Assembly (NCBI GenBank): GCA_022606425.2
Contig: JAHDVF020000172.1
Location: 124,001 to 188,000, forward strand
Length of the DNA stretch: 64,000 nt
Direction of reading: 5' to 3'
Source of the DNA: Lepidostoma basale
Taxonomy: Eukaryota; Arthropoda; Insecta; Trichoptera; Lepidostomatidae
The notes under the pieces were generated by a model that saw only the letters and a list, made by a program, of their open reading frames with translations, did no database searches and was not told the origin of the DNA. Position 1 is the first letter of the stretch. Every line of letters starts with the position of its first letter. Positions 23,259 to 36,128 of this stretch are shown in pieces. Position numbers and translations under genes: made by a program.

Positions 23259-23544
23259 ATTAACCCGCAAAGGGTAAAACTCCAGTATTTGTCTACAAGT
23301 ATTTGTATGCATTCAAAAACAGATATTATTGTTTTTTGTACAACGAAAAAACAATATTAAAGTTTATAAATTTTATATAAAACTTTTGCTTTTTTTAACA
23401 ATATTTAAAAAAAAATCAAGTTGTGTTTTTTTAAATAAGATTACAATATTTTTAAAACGCCTTATTTGTGCATTGTGAAATGTTACTCTGATTACAATAA
23501 TATAATAATAAAACATAATAAAAAAAATAAAAAAAAATATATAT

Positions 23545-25124
<1,580 letters not shown>

Positions 25125-25455
25125 CTTTTTACTTTCACGCAATTGGCATTGATTTATTCAAACTATGAAAAAAAGATTTAAAGTGAAACTTAAAAATTGA
25201 TTAAAATCATTGTAATTGAGTATTAAGAAATACTCAATTACAATCATTGTTTCTGAATTTCAGTTAAGTTATTGTTTTCATGCACAGAAATATTGAGGTA
25301 AAATAACAAATTTTCTTAATTGTAAGTTCACTCTATACGTGTTCAATAAATATAATTTGAAAAAATAAACTATTGTTACCAGTGTCAAGTTCTAGGGTCA
25401 AAGCAGAGGACAGGAAGAGTTGAGGCGAGGAATTATGGAGGCTAAGGCTGGATAT

Positions 25456-25712
25456 TTGATGACCTTCGTGGCCGAGTGGTAAGCACATTGACTGCCACCC
25501 CGATGGTTCCGGGTTCGATTCCCGGCGAGGGCAGTGTGATTGTCACACTGCCTTTGGTCTGGTGTAGAAATCACGCGACAATAAAATGGCGATAGATTAG
25601 CTACCTATCACATGTCACGAGAATCACTATGATAGCTATAATACCCTTTACATCAATTTGCCTCATGCTTTCATGATGCAAAGAGCGATTCAACAAAATA
25701 GTAATAATAATA
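25456..25712 (+). mobile_element. SINE-1 (tRNA-derived), AAT-tail subtype
   Basis: The A-box region TGGCCGAGTGG and B-box GGTTCGATTCC keep tRNA-like spacing. The body has a CAGTGTGA-TTG-TCACACTG hairpin and a conserved ACAATAAAATGGCGATAGAT block. Tail of AATAATAAT. Confidence 0.85.
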
Positions 25713-25715
25713 ATG

Positions 25716-25948
25716 AGTGGTTACGTGGCAGAGTGGCTACGAGCTCTGACTTCCATGCCGAAGGTCCTGGGTTCGATTCCCGGCGATGGCAATGTGATTG
25801 TCACACTGTCTTTGGTGTAGAATTCACGTGACAATAAAATGGCGATAGATTGGCTACCTATCACATGTCACGAGAATCAATATAATAGATAAAAAATTAA
25901 AATTGCATACTGTTATTGGGTCCAAAAGACCTGTTGTGTACATAAAAA
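25716..25948 (+). mobile_element. SINE-1, poly-A subtype
   Basis: Same head and body as the previous copy, but with a different 3' segment (CTGTTGTGTACATAAAAAAA). Confidence 0.85.
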
Positions 25949-25990
25949 AAAATATATGGGCTATTGGGCCATCGAAGAAGAAGACTATAT

Positions 25991-26680
25991 ATTGTTTTTT
26001 TTATATTATTCTTCAATGATATTAACATGACCACAGTTTAAAAATAATATTATTTTATTAGATTTTCCTCGGTGGTGTATGTTAACGAGTTTTTCAAATT
26101 TGAAAAGTTCTTATTCAATTTTTTTATTTTTTTACAAAGAAATTCAAGCGCATGTACATAATTTAAGTACTCATTTTAAAACGATTCATAAACCTAAGAT
26201 CACAATAACAAGTTCGACGCGAAGGAGGCTGAATACTGTTCATTATTTGAACTATTAGATTATCTAATTGACATTGTTGCTTTAACATTGAAAATGCTGT
26301 ATTCTATAGTCGTAGGCAATCAGATTCAACAATTTAATGATCTATCTCTCTATTGACAACACCAGAGGCAAGTTGGTTCTGCATGTGATGAGATAAAACA
26401 GTGAACCAATTCTGTAATTTAAGATTATTTCAAACATGGCTCTTTCCATGGCGCTCTGGATTCTGATTGATTCCTACTATCTATAATTCCCTATATAATG
26501 TTTCTTATTATTGATTCGTACTTACTATAGCCAAACTATTTCGCATAACATATCCTTTCGGTTTGATTGATACAGCTCTACCTTCCATGTCTTTTGTTCC
26601 CAGCCTGTATAATACTATATATTTCTAATGTATGTACTATTATAATATATCATTTTAAACCGTTAAATTAAATAACTTGA
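25991..26680. other. No gene recognised
   Basis: AT-rich sequence, nothing supportable. Confidence 0.5.
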
Positions 26681-26922
26681 CGGCCTTCGTGGCAGAGTGG
26701 TTACGAGTTCTGACTTCCATGCCGAAGGTCCTGGGTTCGATTCCCGGCGATGGCAGTGTGATTGTCACACTGTCTTTGGTCTTGTGTAGAATTCGCGTGA
26801 CAATAAAATGGCGATAGATTGGCTACCTATCACATGTCACGAGAATCAATATAATAGCTAAAAAAAATTGTATACAGTAATTGGGTCCAAACGACCTGTT
26901 GTGTACATAAAAAAAAAATGTT
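26681..26922 (+). mobile_element. SINE-1, poly-A subtype
   Basis: Nearly identical in organisation to 25716-25948. B-box GGTTCGATTCC at about 26734. Confidence 0.87.
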
Positions 26923-26929
26923 TTTTGTA

Positions 26930-27265
26930 TCACAATTGTATTTTATTTTACGCGATAGCTGTTTCATCGACTTATGTTGACATCATCAGATGTTACAATA
27001 ATATATCAAAAGTAAATTTTTCATGATTTTTTGAATCTTTATGTGTATTTGTTCCTATGTTTTGATAATTTCTTTGATATAATTTTGAAGTTTTTGCTGA
27101 AATTGAGTTAGATACCTAAATATTTTAATTAAAAAAACGGTTAGTTACTATTGAAAAATCACGAAAATTTTACATTTGATATATTATTGTAACACCTGAT
27201 GATGTCAACATAGGTTGATGAAACAGCTACCGCGTAAAATAAAATACAATTGTAATACAAAATAC
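26930..27265. mobile_element. Foldback element with hammerhead-like motifs in both arms
   Basis: The arms, about 100 bases each, are near-perfect inverted copies. Each arm carries CTGATGA-T-hairpin-GAAAC (minus core at 26989-26983, plus core at 27196-27202) pointing outward, followed by a conserved AAAATAAAATACAATTG flank. The interior resembles 32500-32720. Confidence 0.8.
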
Positions 27266-27770
27266 AAACTTTTTTTTAAATTAACAGTTTAAAATGTTAA
27301 GATATCATAGTGTTTTGGCCAAAACAATGGACTATTTAATATATAATTGTCTCAAAAGCTGACATAAAAAAATCAACGACAAATGATAAACGTTTTCTTT
27401 ATAAGAACGTGATAAGACCATAGATTTATATTAAATATGAACAGATACGTGCATTTCTTGCAAATAAAAAAAAACATGGAGGACAATGAAGCGAACAACG
27501 TTTAGTATTATATTTGATACAATCCACTTTGACCTAGAGCCGCCACGGATTACGTATCACAAAAGAAAAATACAAACGATCCCAGACAGAACTATTAATT
27601 CATTTTTTCTTGATTCATTTGTCGTGTTATACCAATTTCGTGACTTCTTTAACAGTTAGATATTCGGGTATCATTTAATCCGAAGAATATCAATCATTTC
27701 GCTCCTGGGCAGACACTAGTGATGTTCGTATAATGCCATGTTTTCCAAACTGCGAGAAAATCATAATGAA
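27266..27770. other. No gene recognised
   Basis: AT-rich sequence without recognisable features. Confidence 0.5.
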
Positions 27771-27771
27771 T

Positions 27772-27900
27772 TCTTCTTCTTCTGCTTTATTTAGGACTGT
27801 GTCCTGTTATTTCTCGGAGCCTGTTCCTGGGATGCAGATGTCCAACTGTCTCGCCATCTTTTAGGTGGTCTTCCAACTTTATTTGCGACTATATTTATCA
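27772..27900 (-). mobile_element. LINE-D 3' end
   Basis: Matches the LINE-D 3' end at about 17500-17600 in inverse orientation, with the GAAGAAGAAG end at the left. Confidence 0.75.
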
Positions 27901-28311
27901 CACTGGTCATTCCCATAAAATAAAATATAACTTCTAGAAAAATTATGTTTTTTTATTTTTTATTTATTTATACGATTTAATTTGGGAGTATCGTGAGAGG
28001 ACTCTCATTACTGATACCCCACTATTTATGACATGACTTTTTTATACATTATTATAAACAGGAAATATACTAATTGTAAAAAATGATACATAGAATTACT
28101 TAAAACTAACTAAACTAAATAATCGAGCAAATAACAAATGATGGCAAGTAAAAATTACAATTAAATTTCATTCATATAAATTATAAAATATGGAGATGCA
28201 TACGAGTATCACTGATCGAGAAACAATAAATGCATTATTTTATAATTAAAAAAAAAAAGAATATGGAAAAATAAAGATATGGTCAGTAAAAGGAAGATTA
28301 AAATTGCACAA
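27901..28311. other. No gene recognised
   Basis: AT-rich sequence. Confidence 0.5.
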
Positions 28312-28395
28312 TATATTGTTTTACCTGTTCTCAATAAACGCCTTAAAAATTATTTTGTAATGTCTATTGATAAAATATGATTTGATTTGAAACCA
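28312..28395 (+). mobile_element. LINE-J 3' tail
   Basis: Matches the last about 80 bases of LINE-J, ending in TGATTTGATTTGA. Confidence 0.7.
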
Positions 28396-29020
28396 GTCGG
28401 CAATAGTTGTGATCAGAAGTTGAATATAAATCGATTATAAATTAAAGTGTAGTTATGGTTTGTATTTTGTATCAGTACTGAAACCGGTTTTTACGAATGC
28501 ATTATGTTTTCATTAAAGATAAATTTGATAAAAGTTGCGAAAACATATCACACAAGTACACTTAGTAGTACACAAATCTTATTAATACTTTTATTAAAGC
28601 AGCCATCTTGCAGAATTTGAACCAAGGGCGTGATGAACCGATTGACGGAATAGCATTAATATAATGACTCTATTCATAGGAAAATAAATCTATTAGAGTC
28701 AATAGATTAGAGAAAATAGATTAATTAACACAGTCCGTGAACTTACTCACACTAAGGTCAAGACCTTATTTCAATAAATAATAGAACAACCCACGGAAAT
28801 TTAGCTTAGTTTGTATATTCATTGTGTATAACAAAAATACTCAAACAATGATCAAATGATTTTACAATACAGTTTAATTGGACAAAGCGTATTATAATGG
28901 ATAAAAGCACAATAATGAGTCAGATTTTTTATAACTTTTATAAATTAACACGGCGTCATGCTAAATTTTGAAAACTTACAATATTATTGTAAAGCACTTC
29001 ATTATTTTCTCATTTCTCGA
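28396..29020. other. No gene recognised; one GAAACCGG remnant
   Basis: A CAGTACTGAAACCGGTTTTT fragment at about 28473 resembles the 3' half of the hammerhead-like motif. The rest is AT-rich. Confidence 0.45.
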
Positions 29021-29021
29021 A

Positions 29022-29265
29022 GTCGACGAAATCTTCCACCACAATGGCAAAAGAAGATAAATATGGTTCTTCTCCATGCTCACATCGAGAGAATATGTGG
29101 AGTTGCGTTGAAAATGTTGGGATTTATTCTCCGAACTGGTAGAGTTTTCAGGAATCCCTATGTTTTGCGAATGTTGCATAACTCATTGGACTCACTCCGG
29201 AGCCGGCTCGACTGTGGTTCGGTGATATGAAGTCCCCACGAGGCGAGATACTCGCTCATGCATCA
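29022..29265 (+). mobile_element. LINE-J upstream coding fragment
   Basis: Reads MLGFILRTGRVFRNPYVLRM, LDCGSVI, a stop, then SPHEARYSLM, the region before the LINE-J segment at 12340. Confidence 0.8.
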
Positions 29266-29289
29266 AGAGAAATAAGAAGAAGAAGCAAC

Positions 29290-29607
29290 TCTAAATACAA
29301 AATAATGAAAGAATCATTCAGATGGATTGGACACATGGCAAGAATGAATGAGGAAAGAATAGTAAAAAAAGTATATTTTAACAATGTCAACGGAACCAGA
29401 AATAGAGGAAGACAGTTGAAAACGTGGCACGATCATAAATCAAATATTGAATATCAGCCACGTGAGGAGTTGGAGAAATGAATGACACGGTGTATGAATT
29501 TTAAGGAATCGAGAGAAGTATGTCAAGAAAGAACAGTGTGGCGGTCCATTCTTTCTGCTAACCTCTTCGGAGAGACGGCGTGATGGTTAGTTAGTTAGTT
29601 AGTTAAG
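29290..29607 (+). mobile_element. LINE-A 3' copy
   Basis: KESFRWIGHMARMNEERIVK, NGTRNRGRQLKTWHDH, then frameshifts and a (GTTA)n tail at 29586-29605. Confidence 0.85.
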
Positions 29608-29634
29608 AATTTCTTATATGATCTGATAAATAGT

Positions 29635-29745
29635 ATATTATCATGAAGAAGGAATCAGGACATGTCCATGCTTGAACCCAAGTCCTTTGTATAAGGGAAA
29701 AAAAGGTTCCGACTCCTTAACCACCACCTGGTTTACGGATTAATA
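29635..29745 (-). mobile_element. SINE-2 fragment
   Basis: Matches the central and 5' part of SINE-2 on the minus strand. The B-box region is recognisable (GGGTTCAAG). Confidence 0.65.
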
Positions 29746-30540
29746 TTTATGAAAACGTTAGAAATGTCTTACCGTTCTCGGGCACTTTAAAAATTTTATA
29801 ATTATAATTTCATAATTCCATGATATTGCCAAACACGTTAAGCCATAACAAGGAATTAAAAACACTTTGAAAACGGGAATTTCAAAATATCTCATTTTAT
29901 TTGGAGTTTTACACCATTGCTCAGGCGGCTATGAAACAACTGTTACTAGGTATAATATAACAATATTTTGGCTTCATTAAAAACAATGAAATCGTTTTTT
30001 TACTTCCAAATAGGACTAATTTGAAGAGTGAACTATAATTAAATAATGCAGAGTAGTTAAAAACAAGTTGTTCAATGTTGATACCCCAGTCGGCTACATA
30101 TATTTTTTTTAATCTGTGAGAACTCCTAATTAATCGTCTTTGTATTACTTACACAGGAATATTTTCATTGCATGCAATTAAAAATCATCTAACCAAATCA
30201 CAGTAACATTTTAGTTGAGTATTTCTCAGTAATGATCGTTTGAAATGCTCATATTCGATAACTTACCGAGTCTAGCTATACTGGAGGTTATAGTGAATGA
30301 TTTAAAATCTGAAATCAGCTAAAACATACCGTTGAACATATATCTAAGGATTTGGAAGAGGCCTATTTATCCAGCATTGAAGAGATGATGATTAATAATT
30401 GAATTGATTGTGATCATTACTATAATTGATTGTACCCTTTGTTCAAAAATTCTAATTAAATAACAATTACCCCTACCTCCATACGAAAATCCCCCCGCAT
30501 TTTATTGTTAACCTTTCCTAAGTTCCACACTTGGGCATGT
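29746..30540. other. No gene; one tiny LINE end
   Basis: About 50 bases near 30350-30395 resemble an RTE LINE terminus (EEAYLSSIEEMMI reading). Otherwise nothing is recognised. Confidence 0.45.
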
Positions 30541-31022
30541 AGCACACTGCAGCGAAAGCGAAGCGGATGCGAAACTCTGTATATCATGTTTTTGAGAAAA
30601 TCTGTCGTGCGAACTTGTTGCGGACGTCAGGCGAACTGATTTCAGCCCTTTCGTTCCGCGTGCTGTGTGCAATGACACATTTAAAAACATGACATCGCAC
30701 CGTGAGTGTAAAACCGAAACAAGTGCAAATGTACAGTTTGGAGATATGGGAGTTTAAAGACTTCATATTGCTTGGAAAAACTGTTTTTTTTTTAATAAAC
30801 CAATGATTTTCGGTTTAAAGTAATATACCTATAAACCGAAAATCATTGGTTTATTTCAAAAAACAGTTTTTCCAAGCAATTTGAAGTTTTTAAACTCCCA
30901 TATCTCCAAACTGTACATTTGCACTTGTTTCGGTTTTACACTTTTTACACTCACGGTGCGACGTATAGAGTTTCGCTATTCGCTAGAGTTTCGCGTCCGC
31001 CTCGCTTTCGCTACAGTGTGCT
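30541..31022. mobile_element. Long foldback element with a nested 109-bp insert
   Basis: The outer ends AGCACACTG and CAGTGTGCT mirror each other. The mirror continues through GCGAAAGCG, GAGTGTAAAA, CGAAACAAGTGCAAATGTAC and the centre AATAAACCAATGATTTTCGG. The central loop is only about 13 bases (30818-30830). The left arm alone contains a 109-bp block at 30584-30692 whose ends are the inverted 10-mer TCATGTTTTT. Confidence 0.85.
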
Positions 31023-31827
31023 ATAGGCGTTCGGAAGGGCATCTATGACTCGAAACGTGTTTGTGAAAAGTACAAAAAAGTGATGTAAATGTACATAGTA
31101 AAATTCAAATGTTAATGTACATATAAACCTAAACATGATGTTTTGTAAGTAACTCACATCAAATTATTCTCTTCCGCAGTCTTATAATTTCGGCACAGCA
31201 AATTGATCTTGCAATTTATTATCCTCAATACCGGTATACGCGTAAACTATGAAGTTTTATGATAATTTTAATGGGAGCACATTTAAAATGCATATTTATG
31301 TAAATCTACAATGAGTTATAGAAAAATATGTTTATAAAAAATCTGCGTAGGAACGCGAGCAAACAAATTATTAATAATTTACTCAAAAAAAAATCACCTA
31401 CGTGCAAGGTAAGTTATGATTATTATTATCAAGTGCATGTGGGTGGGCGATTGGTATACAATAAAATAAACGTAAGTTCGTATAAATGTATATAATATAA
31501 ATGTAATTTATCATTCAGCGAACTCTTTGAAATATGTCAAAGAATTATGAAACACATAGAAAATACGTTCTTTAATAACACTCAGATGCAATAGGATAAT
31601 AAAATTATATTAAGTTAAGTAAAACATGTGGGTATGTAGACGCTGCGTGTTCAGGCACTGTCGGCGCTACGGTACAGCTCGAACCAAGATTTGCTGCCAT
31701 CATCTGCCATATCCACGTCAATCGCTCTGAAGATGAAAATCGCAACTATATTTGAATAATCGATTGTAAAAAATATATACATAATCAGTATTATTAAAGG
31801 ACTTTGTCTGGAAAAACAAACATATAC
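31023..31827. other. No gene recognised
   Basis: A GAAAC-type motif lies at 31030-31070. The GC-richer stretch at 31640-31730 has no recognisable coding content. Confidence 0.45.
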
Positions 31828-31895
31828 GTGTAAAAACAAAATGCGAATTTATAAAACCTGCATCCGGCCGATACGACATATGGATTTGATACAGA
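31828..31895 (+). mobile_element. LINE-D scrap adjoining SINE-1
   Basis: Reads KMRIYKTCIRPIRHM, matching the LINE-D IRIYKTC..PIMTYG region. Confidence 0.6.
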
Positions 31896-32135
31896 ACATA
31901 ATATTATTATTATTTCGTTGAATCGCTCGTTACATCTAAACAAGTAAAGCTATTATATCGATTCTCGTGACATGTGATAGGTAGCTAAACTATCACCATT
32001 TTATTGTTACGTGAATTCTACACCAGATTAAAGACAGTGTGACAATTATACTGACATCGCCGGAAATCGAACCCGGGACCTTCGGTATAGCAGCTAAAGT
32101 ACTTACCACTCGGCCACGAAGGTCGTCAATGCGGG
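31896..32135 (-). mobile_element. SINE-1, AAT-tail subtype
   Basis: Inverse orientation copy. A-box and B-box regions at about 32060-32125, and an ATTATTATTAT tail at the left. Confidence 0.85.
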
Positions 32136-32860
32136 TTCTCTTAAAATTATCATTACACGTTGATTTGCAAAGTCGACATATTTTTATTCGTGCACGAAAC
32201 TTTTCTCCACATAACTTCAAAATCTTTGCTGGTTGAATAAGAAGTGTATTATATCAAATTTGTAAAAAAAAACGCGTATTGGCGTCCCCCGCGCTCTATC
32301 AATATTATTGCTAAGACGCTTTTAAGCGGTTATCGCAAACAATGTGTTACAATGTGCATTGGTTCTGATTTTGAAAATTTGGTTTGGTTCATGTGGTGCT
32401 CCCGTAAATTTTAAGATATTTCGTATATACTCGTAAGTGAATTATTTTGGTCAATTTGATTGTTGCCGCACTTTATAATAGTTAATTTGGACACGTAATA
32501 CGTTTGTACTGTTTTGATGTTAAAATTAAATAAGTTTTTTTGTTTGTATAAAGAATTTTGACAGGTATTTAATATTTTTTTCATTTGTTTCAATGATAAT
32601 TTGAATAATTTCTTCAATAATATTTTAAAGTTCTTGCTGGTGTTGGATTGTTTTAAGTGCCTAATTACAGTTATTTAAAAGAACGGTTAAAACGTGGAAC
32701 ATAAATTAAATAAATACAAAAGTCCGGATCGTCCAGAATTTCGTCCGGATCGTCGTGACAACATGTGCATCATCTTAAAGTACATTATGTGTTATATTAT
32801 TTTTATGTCATTGAATTTTATTTTATATCATTGTATTTTTTATTTTTTGTTTTAGATTCT
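32136..32860. other. No gene; partial relative of the 26930 foldback
   Basis: Segment 32500-32720 resembles the interior of the foldback element at 27040-27150 (AGTTCTTGCTG, AACGGTTA blocks). Nothing coding was recognised. Confidence 0.45.
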
Positions 32861-32969
32861 TTTTTGGACGTTGGACGATTGAATGTGCGCGGAAGATGCC
32901 TATTGGTGGCGATGAGGTTCACAGCGTCTCCCGAGAGGGCGAAATGAGAAGGATGGAGTGCCGCATCAG

Positions 32970-33043
32970 TTAAAGTGTGGCAGTCCATTATTTCTGCCTA
33001 CCCCTTCCGGGAGACGGCGTGATGGTTAGTTAGTTAGTTAGTT
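32970..33043 (+). mobile_element. LINE-A terminal tail fragment
   Basis: Last about 50 coding bases of LINE-A, the GETA-like stop region, and (GTTA)n at 33023-33043. Confidence 0.75.
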
Positions 33044-33520
33044 ATGGTTACATTTAAAGACGTAAAGAATATAAGTGAATTACTCAGTAAAACAACGCCG
33101 AGATGCATAAGTAAAATGCTAAGAATTATGATTATTGAAATTTTGTATAATAGAGAGGCATAATGATTTATCATTCGCTTTAGGAGTAACTTGTCATTTG
33201 TAGTATCTAAGCATTGAAGCACATACATAAGATGATATTCTCAAGGTAGAAATATAGGATTAGATACAGATCATCGAGGATTAAGAACTGCGAAGATGTA
33301 AGCCTATCTACAATATTGAATAAACTGTTGATGATTATGATGACGTCAACGTTGTGACCACAAATATATGAAATTCATTTGATTGTGCATTGAAAAGATG
33401 AGATCACGCGTATATTTACGGAATTGATTTAAATGAAACATCTGCTATCCTAAAATATCGCATGTGTAAATTATAGACACAGTTTAACAATTTTGTTTAG
33501 AAAATTTGGATGTATAGAGT
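33044..33520. other. No gene recognised
   Basis: AT-rich sequence. Confidence 0.5.
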
Positions 33521-33599
33521 GTTTTTTTAAAGGTTTGGTTTTTAAATTAGCAACATTGTTTTTACAGACTGTCAATTTGACAGTTGACAGTTGATTTGT

Positions 33600-33910
33600 A
33601 ATTAATACGTTTTGCCATTTTACCACAAATAGATTAACGTTAGAACAGCGCTTGCGAATTGTGCAAATTTATTTTTAAAATCGTGGTTCGGTTCGCCAAA
33701 CTTATCGTGCACTACATCCGAGCAAATTATTCGGAAGACCATGGATCGTTTACGCACCACGTACACTCTAGTGGATAATACGCATCCACAAAGACGACAT
33801 TTGTCGAAAATTGGATTTCACGATTGCACTTCATTCGAGCTAGCCGTGGCGCTCATATGCCCGAAATCATATTTAAACAATAATGGCATAAAATTATCTA
33901 TTAAATAAAG
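33600..33910 (+). pseudogene. mariner-type transposase remnant
   Basis: The plus strand reads RLTLEQRLRIVQIYF, a stop, NRGSVRQTYRALHP, a frameshift, then IIRKTMDRLRTTYTLVDNTH. This is the N-terminal helix-turn-helix region of an IS630/mariner-type transposase. It then jumps to RGAHMPEIIFKQ and a stop, a C-terminal signature of the same group. The catalytic DDE core is missing, so this is an internally deleted, dead copy. Confidence 0.7.
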
Positions 33911-34044
33911 CCAATATCATAGACATTAACATTATTTTAATGTGTTTTAACAACCTCTAAATTACAGGACTGTTATAAAGCATTGGATACAATTCATAAA
34001 TTAGTCAAATATGAGCCATCGAATTACGATGAAGAATAGTTTGA

Positions 34045-34350
34045 TGTTACGTGTTATCTGCCTCGTTCTACGGTATGAAAACATGGACCTTGACAAAAGC
34101 TATCACCAAAAAGCTGGATGCCTTTGAAATGTGGGTATATTGTAGATAAAATATCATCGATATAAAGTCACGAACGAGGAAGTACTTAAAAGAATGATCA
34201 TGAAAAATAAAACATCATGACTATAGAGTGCAGGAAACTGGAATAATGCAGGCGTAATATACGAAAGGAAAAACACAAATGCTGCAACTGACTATCCAAA
34301 AAAAAATAACGTAAAACGAAGTGTCGGGAGAAGAAGAAAATCCTAGTTAA
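34045..34350 (+). mobile_element. LINE-G (RTE-like) fragment
   Basis: Reads YGMKTWTLTKAITKKLDAFE, MWVYCR, then frameshifted ITKK..NEVSGEEE-like remains. Confidence 0.75.
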
Positions 34351-34599
34351 AACCTTCGATATCAGTTGCAGCACAACATCCTTGTTTATAGCTACTGTTT
34401 ACACTGAGCAAGGGCGTCTGTTGCCCGAAAGATGTTTGTGAAAATTGTAAAGAAGTGTTGTGAAAGTTTAATGTTTACAAAAAATTATTCAGAAATATTG
34501 CCGTTAAATTTCAATCTCTAGAACCACTCGGTATGCAATGTTAGTTCACTAAATTCTGGGAAAATTTAGGTGTTTGAATTAATTAAAACAAAACAATAT

Positions 34600-34995
34600 T
34601 TTATGATTTTTCTTGAATGTTACCAATATTTGTAAACAAATACTGGATTTTACCATTGCATTACATTTCACATTGCATTAATAAAAAGATTTTTTGCTTA
34701 ATGCTTACACCTATTCTTAATAGATGGCGCTAGTGTAGATTGAACTAATAACATGTAAAGTATGGTGCAACACAGTAGCATACGAGTATATACAGCTTCC
34801 AAAAAAAATTGTCAGACGTCGTGTGTTCGTAAGAAGGGCGGAATGGGGAATGCTATTAACATAAAGCGATCGCTTAACCCAACCAATGACAGGTCATATA
34901 AGTCCTGTAAACGCCTCGACCACCATATTCTGTTTCCAAAAAAACAATTTACATCTCCGTCTCTATTGAGATACAATCAATCCTTAAAAAATATT
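34600..34995 (-). mobile_element. MITE-R, longest copy
   Basis: Carries all MITE-R blocks in inverse orientation, including GCGCTAGTGTAGATTGAACT and the closing ATTGAGATACAATCAATCCT. Confidence 0.75.
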
Positions 34996-35561
34996 TTACG
35001 AGGCTGCGAAGGCAACAAACATATTTTATTTAGTTTTTTGCTAAAGATTTACGTATACGTATTCGAATGCACGATGAATTAGAATATAAAACGACTTTTT
35101 TAAACTGAAAAAACAAACGAAAAAAACACGTTTTTTTTTAAATTTCGCGAATCGTGACTTTAAAAAAATGGCAGATATTGTGAATTACACAGTAATATAA
35201 TAATAAATTTATTTGAACTTCTCTATTTTATTACAATCAATCGTGTATCTAAGCATGGTCTAAACATCTTGCTCGTTTCATGATTTTTTTTTAGTAATAA
35301 TACTTTGTTTTTACATACAGTTTTTTTCCATTCAAATCAATTATTGAACACTTTTTGCTATTTGAATTAATTATAATCGTTCATCATAATTGTATTGCTA
35401 TGTTTAATGATATTATATACGTATAATCGTTAAGCTTTTACGTTCAGATTTATATAATAATACAAATGTACTAGATAAACCAACACCAATGTTATATTTG
35501 TTATGAATGATAACGTATGACCGAAATCCTCAAGAAATCGATCATTTTAATCAATATTAAC
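34996..35561. other. No gene recognised
   Basis: AT-rich sequence. Confidence 0.5.
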
Positions 35562-35800
35562 TAACTAACTAACTAACCATCACGCCGTTTCACCAGAGGG
35601 GTAGGTAGAGAGGATGGATCGCCACATTGTTCTATCCTGATATAGCTCTCGCGCCTCTTCTACATTCACACATCGTGACATGCGCGCTCGTCGATTGTTA
35701 CTACTTCGAACATGGCCGCCTTTCAGTAATTGATTAATTTAGTCATGCCATATCTTCCTTGGCCTCCATTCACACTACTTGTATATATATTTTAACCATT
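35562..35800 (-). mobile_element. LINE-A 3' end (part of a 5'-inverted insertion)
   Basis: (TAAC)n tail at 35562-35579, then the C-terminal region on the minus strand. It stops where the plus-strand LINE-A segment begins. Confidence 0.82.
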
Positions 35801-36128
35801 CTTTTCTCATCCACACAGATTGTGACATAAGTGCGAACGGTGAGAAATTAAAGCAAGTTACCGAATTTGTCTACCTGGGAAGCATGTTTACAAGAGATAG
35901 AAAAATGGAGAAAGATATTGGAAGAAGGGTTGGAGCTGGAAACAAAATAAATGGTGCACTCAAAATCATTACCGCAAATAGAAATATATCGACAGAAGCA
36001 AAGGTGGCAGTGGAGTTCTAGTGCCGACCATTATGTATGGAAGTGAAGCTTGGAGTTGGCAGAAGAAGGATGCAAGCAGGACAAATGCCGTAGAAATGAG
36101 GTCACTAAGAAGGATGAGCGGAAAAACT
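35801..36128 (+). mobile_element. LINE-A internal coding segment, inverted
   Basis: CDISANGEKLKQVTEFVYLG, then KDIGRRVGAGNKINGALKII. After a frameshift near 36016, IMYGSEAWSWQKKDASRTNA and VEMRSLRRM. Confidence 0.85.

Larger units (their letters stand above)
25392..25990 (+). mobile_element. LINE-C 3' end split by two SINE-1 copies
   Basis: The left piece (25392-25455) and right piece (25955-25990, GGGCCATCGAAGAAGAAGA) together match the LINE-C end at 6735-6800. Two SINE-1 copies lie between. Confidence 0.65.
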
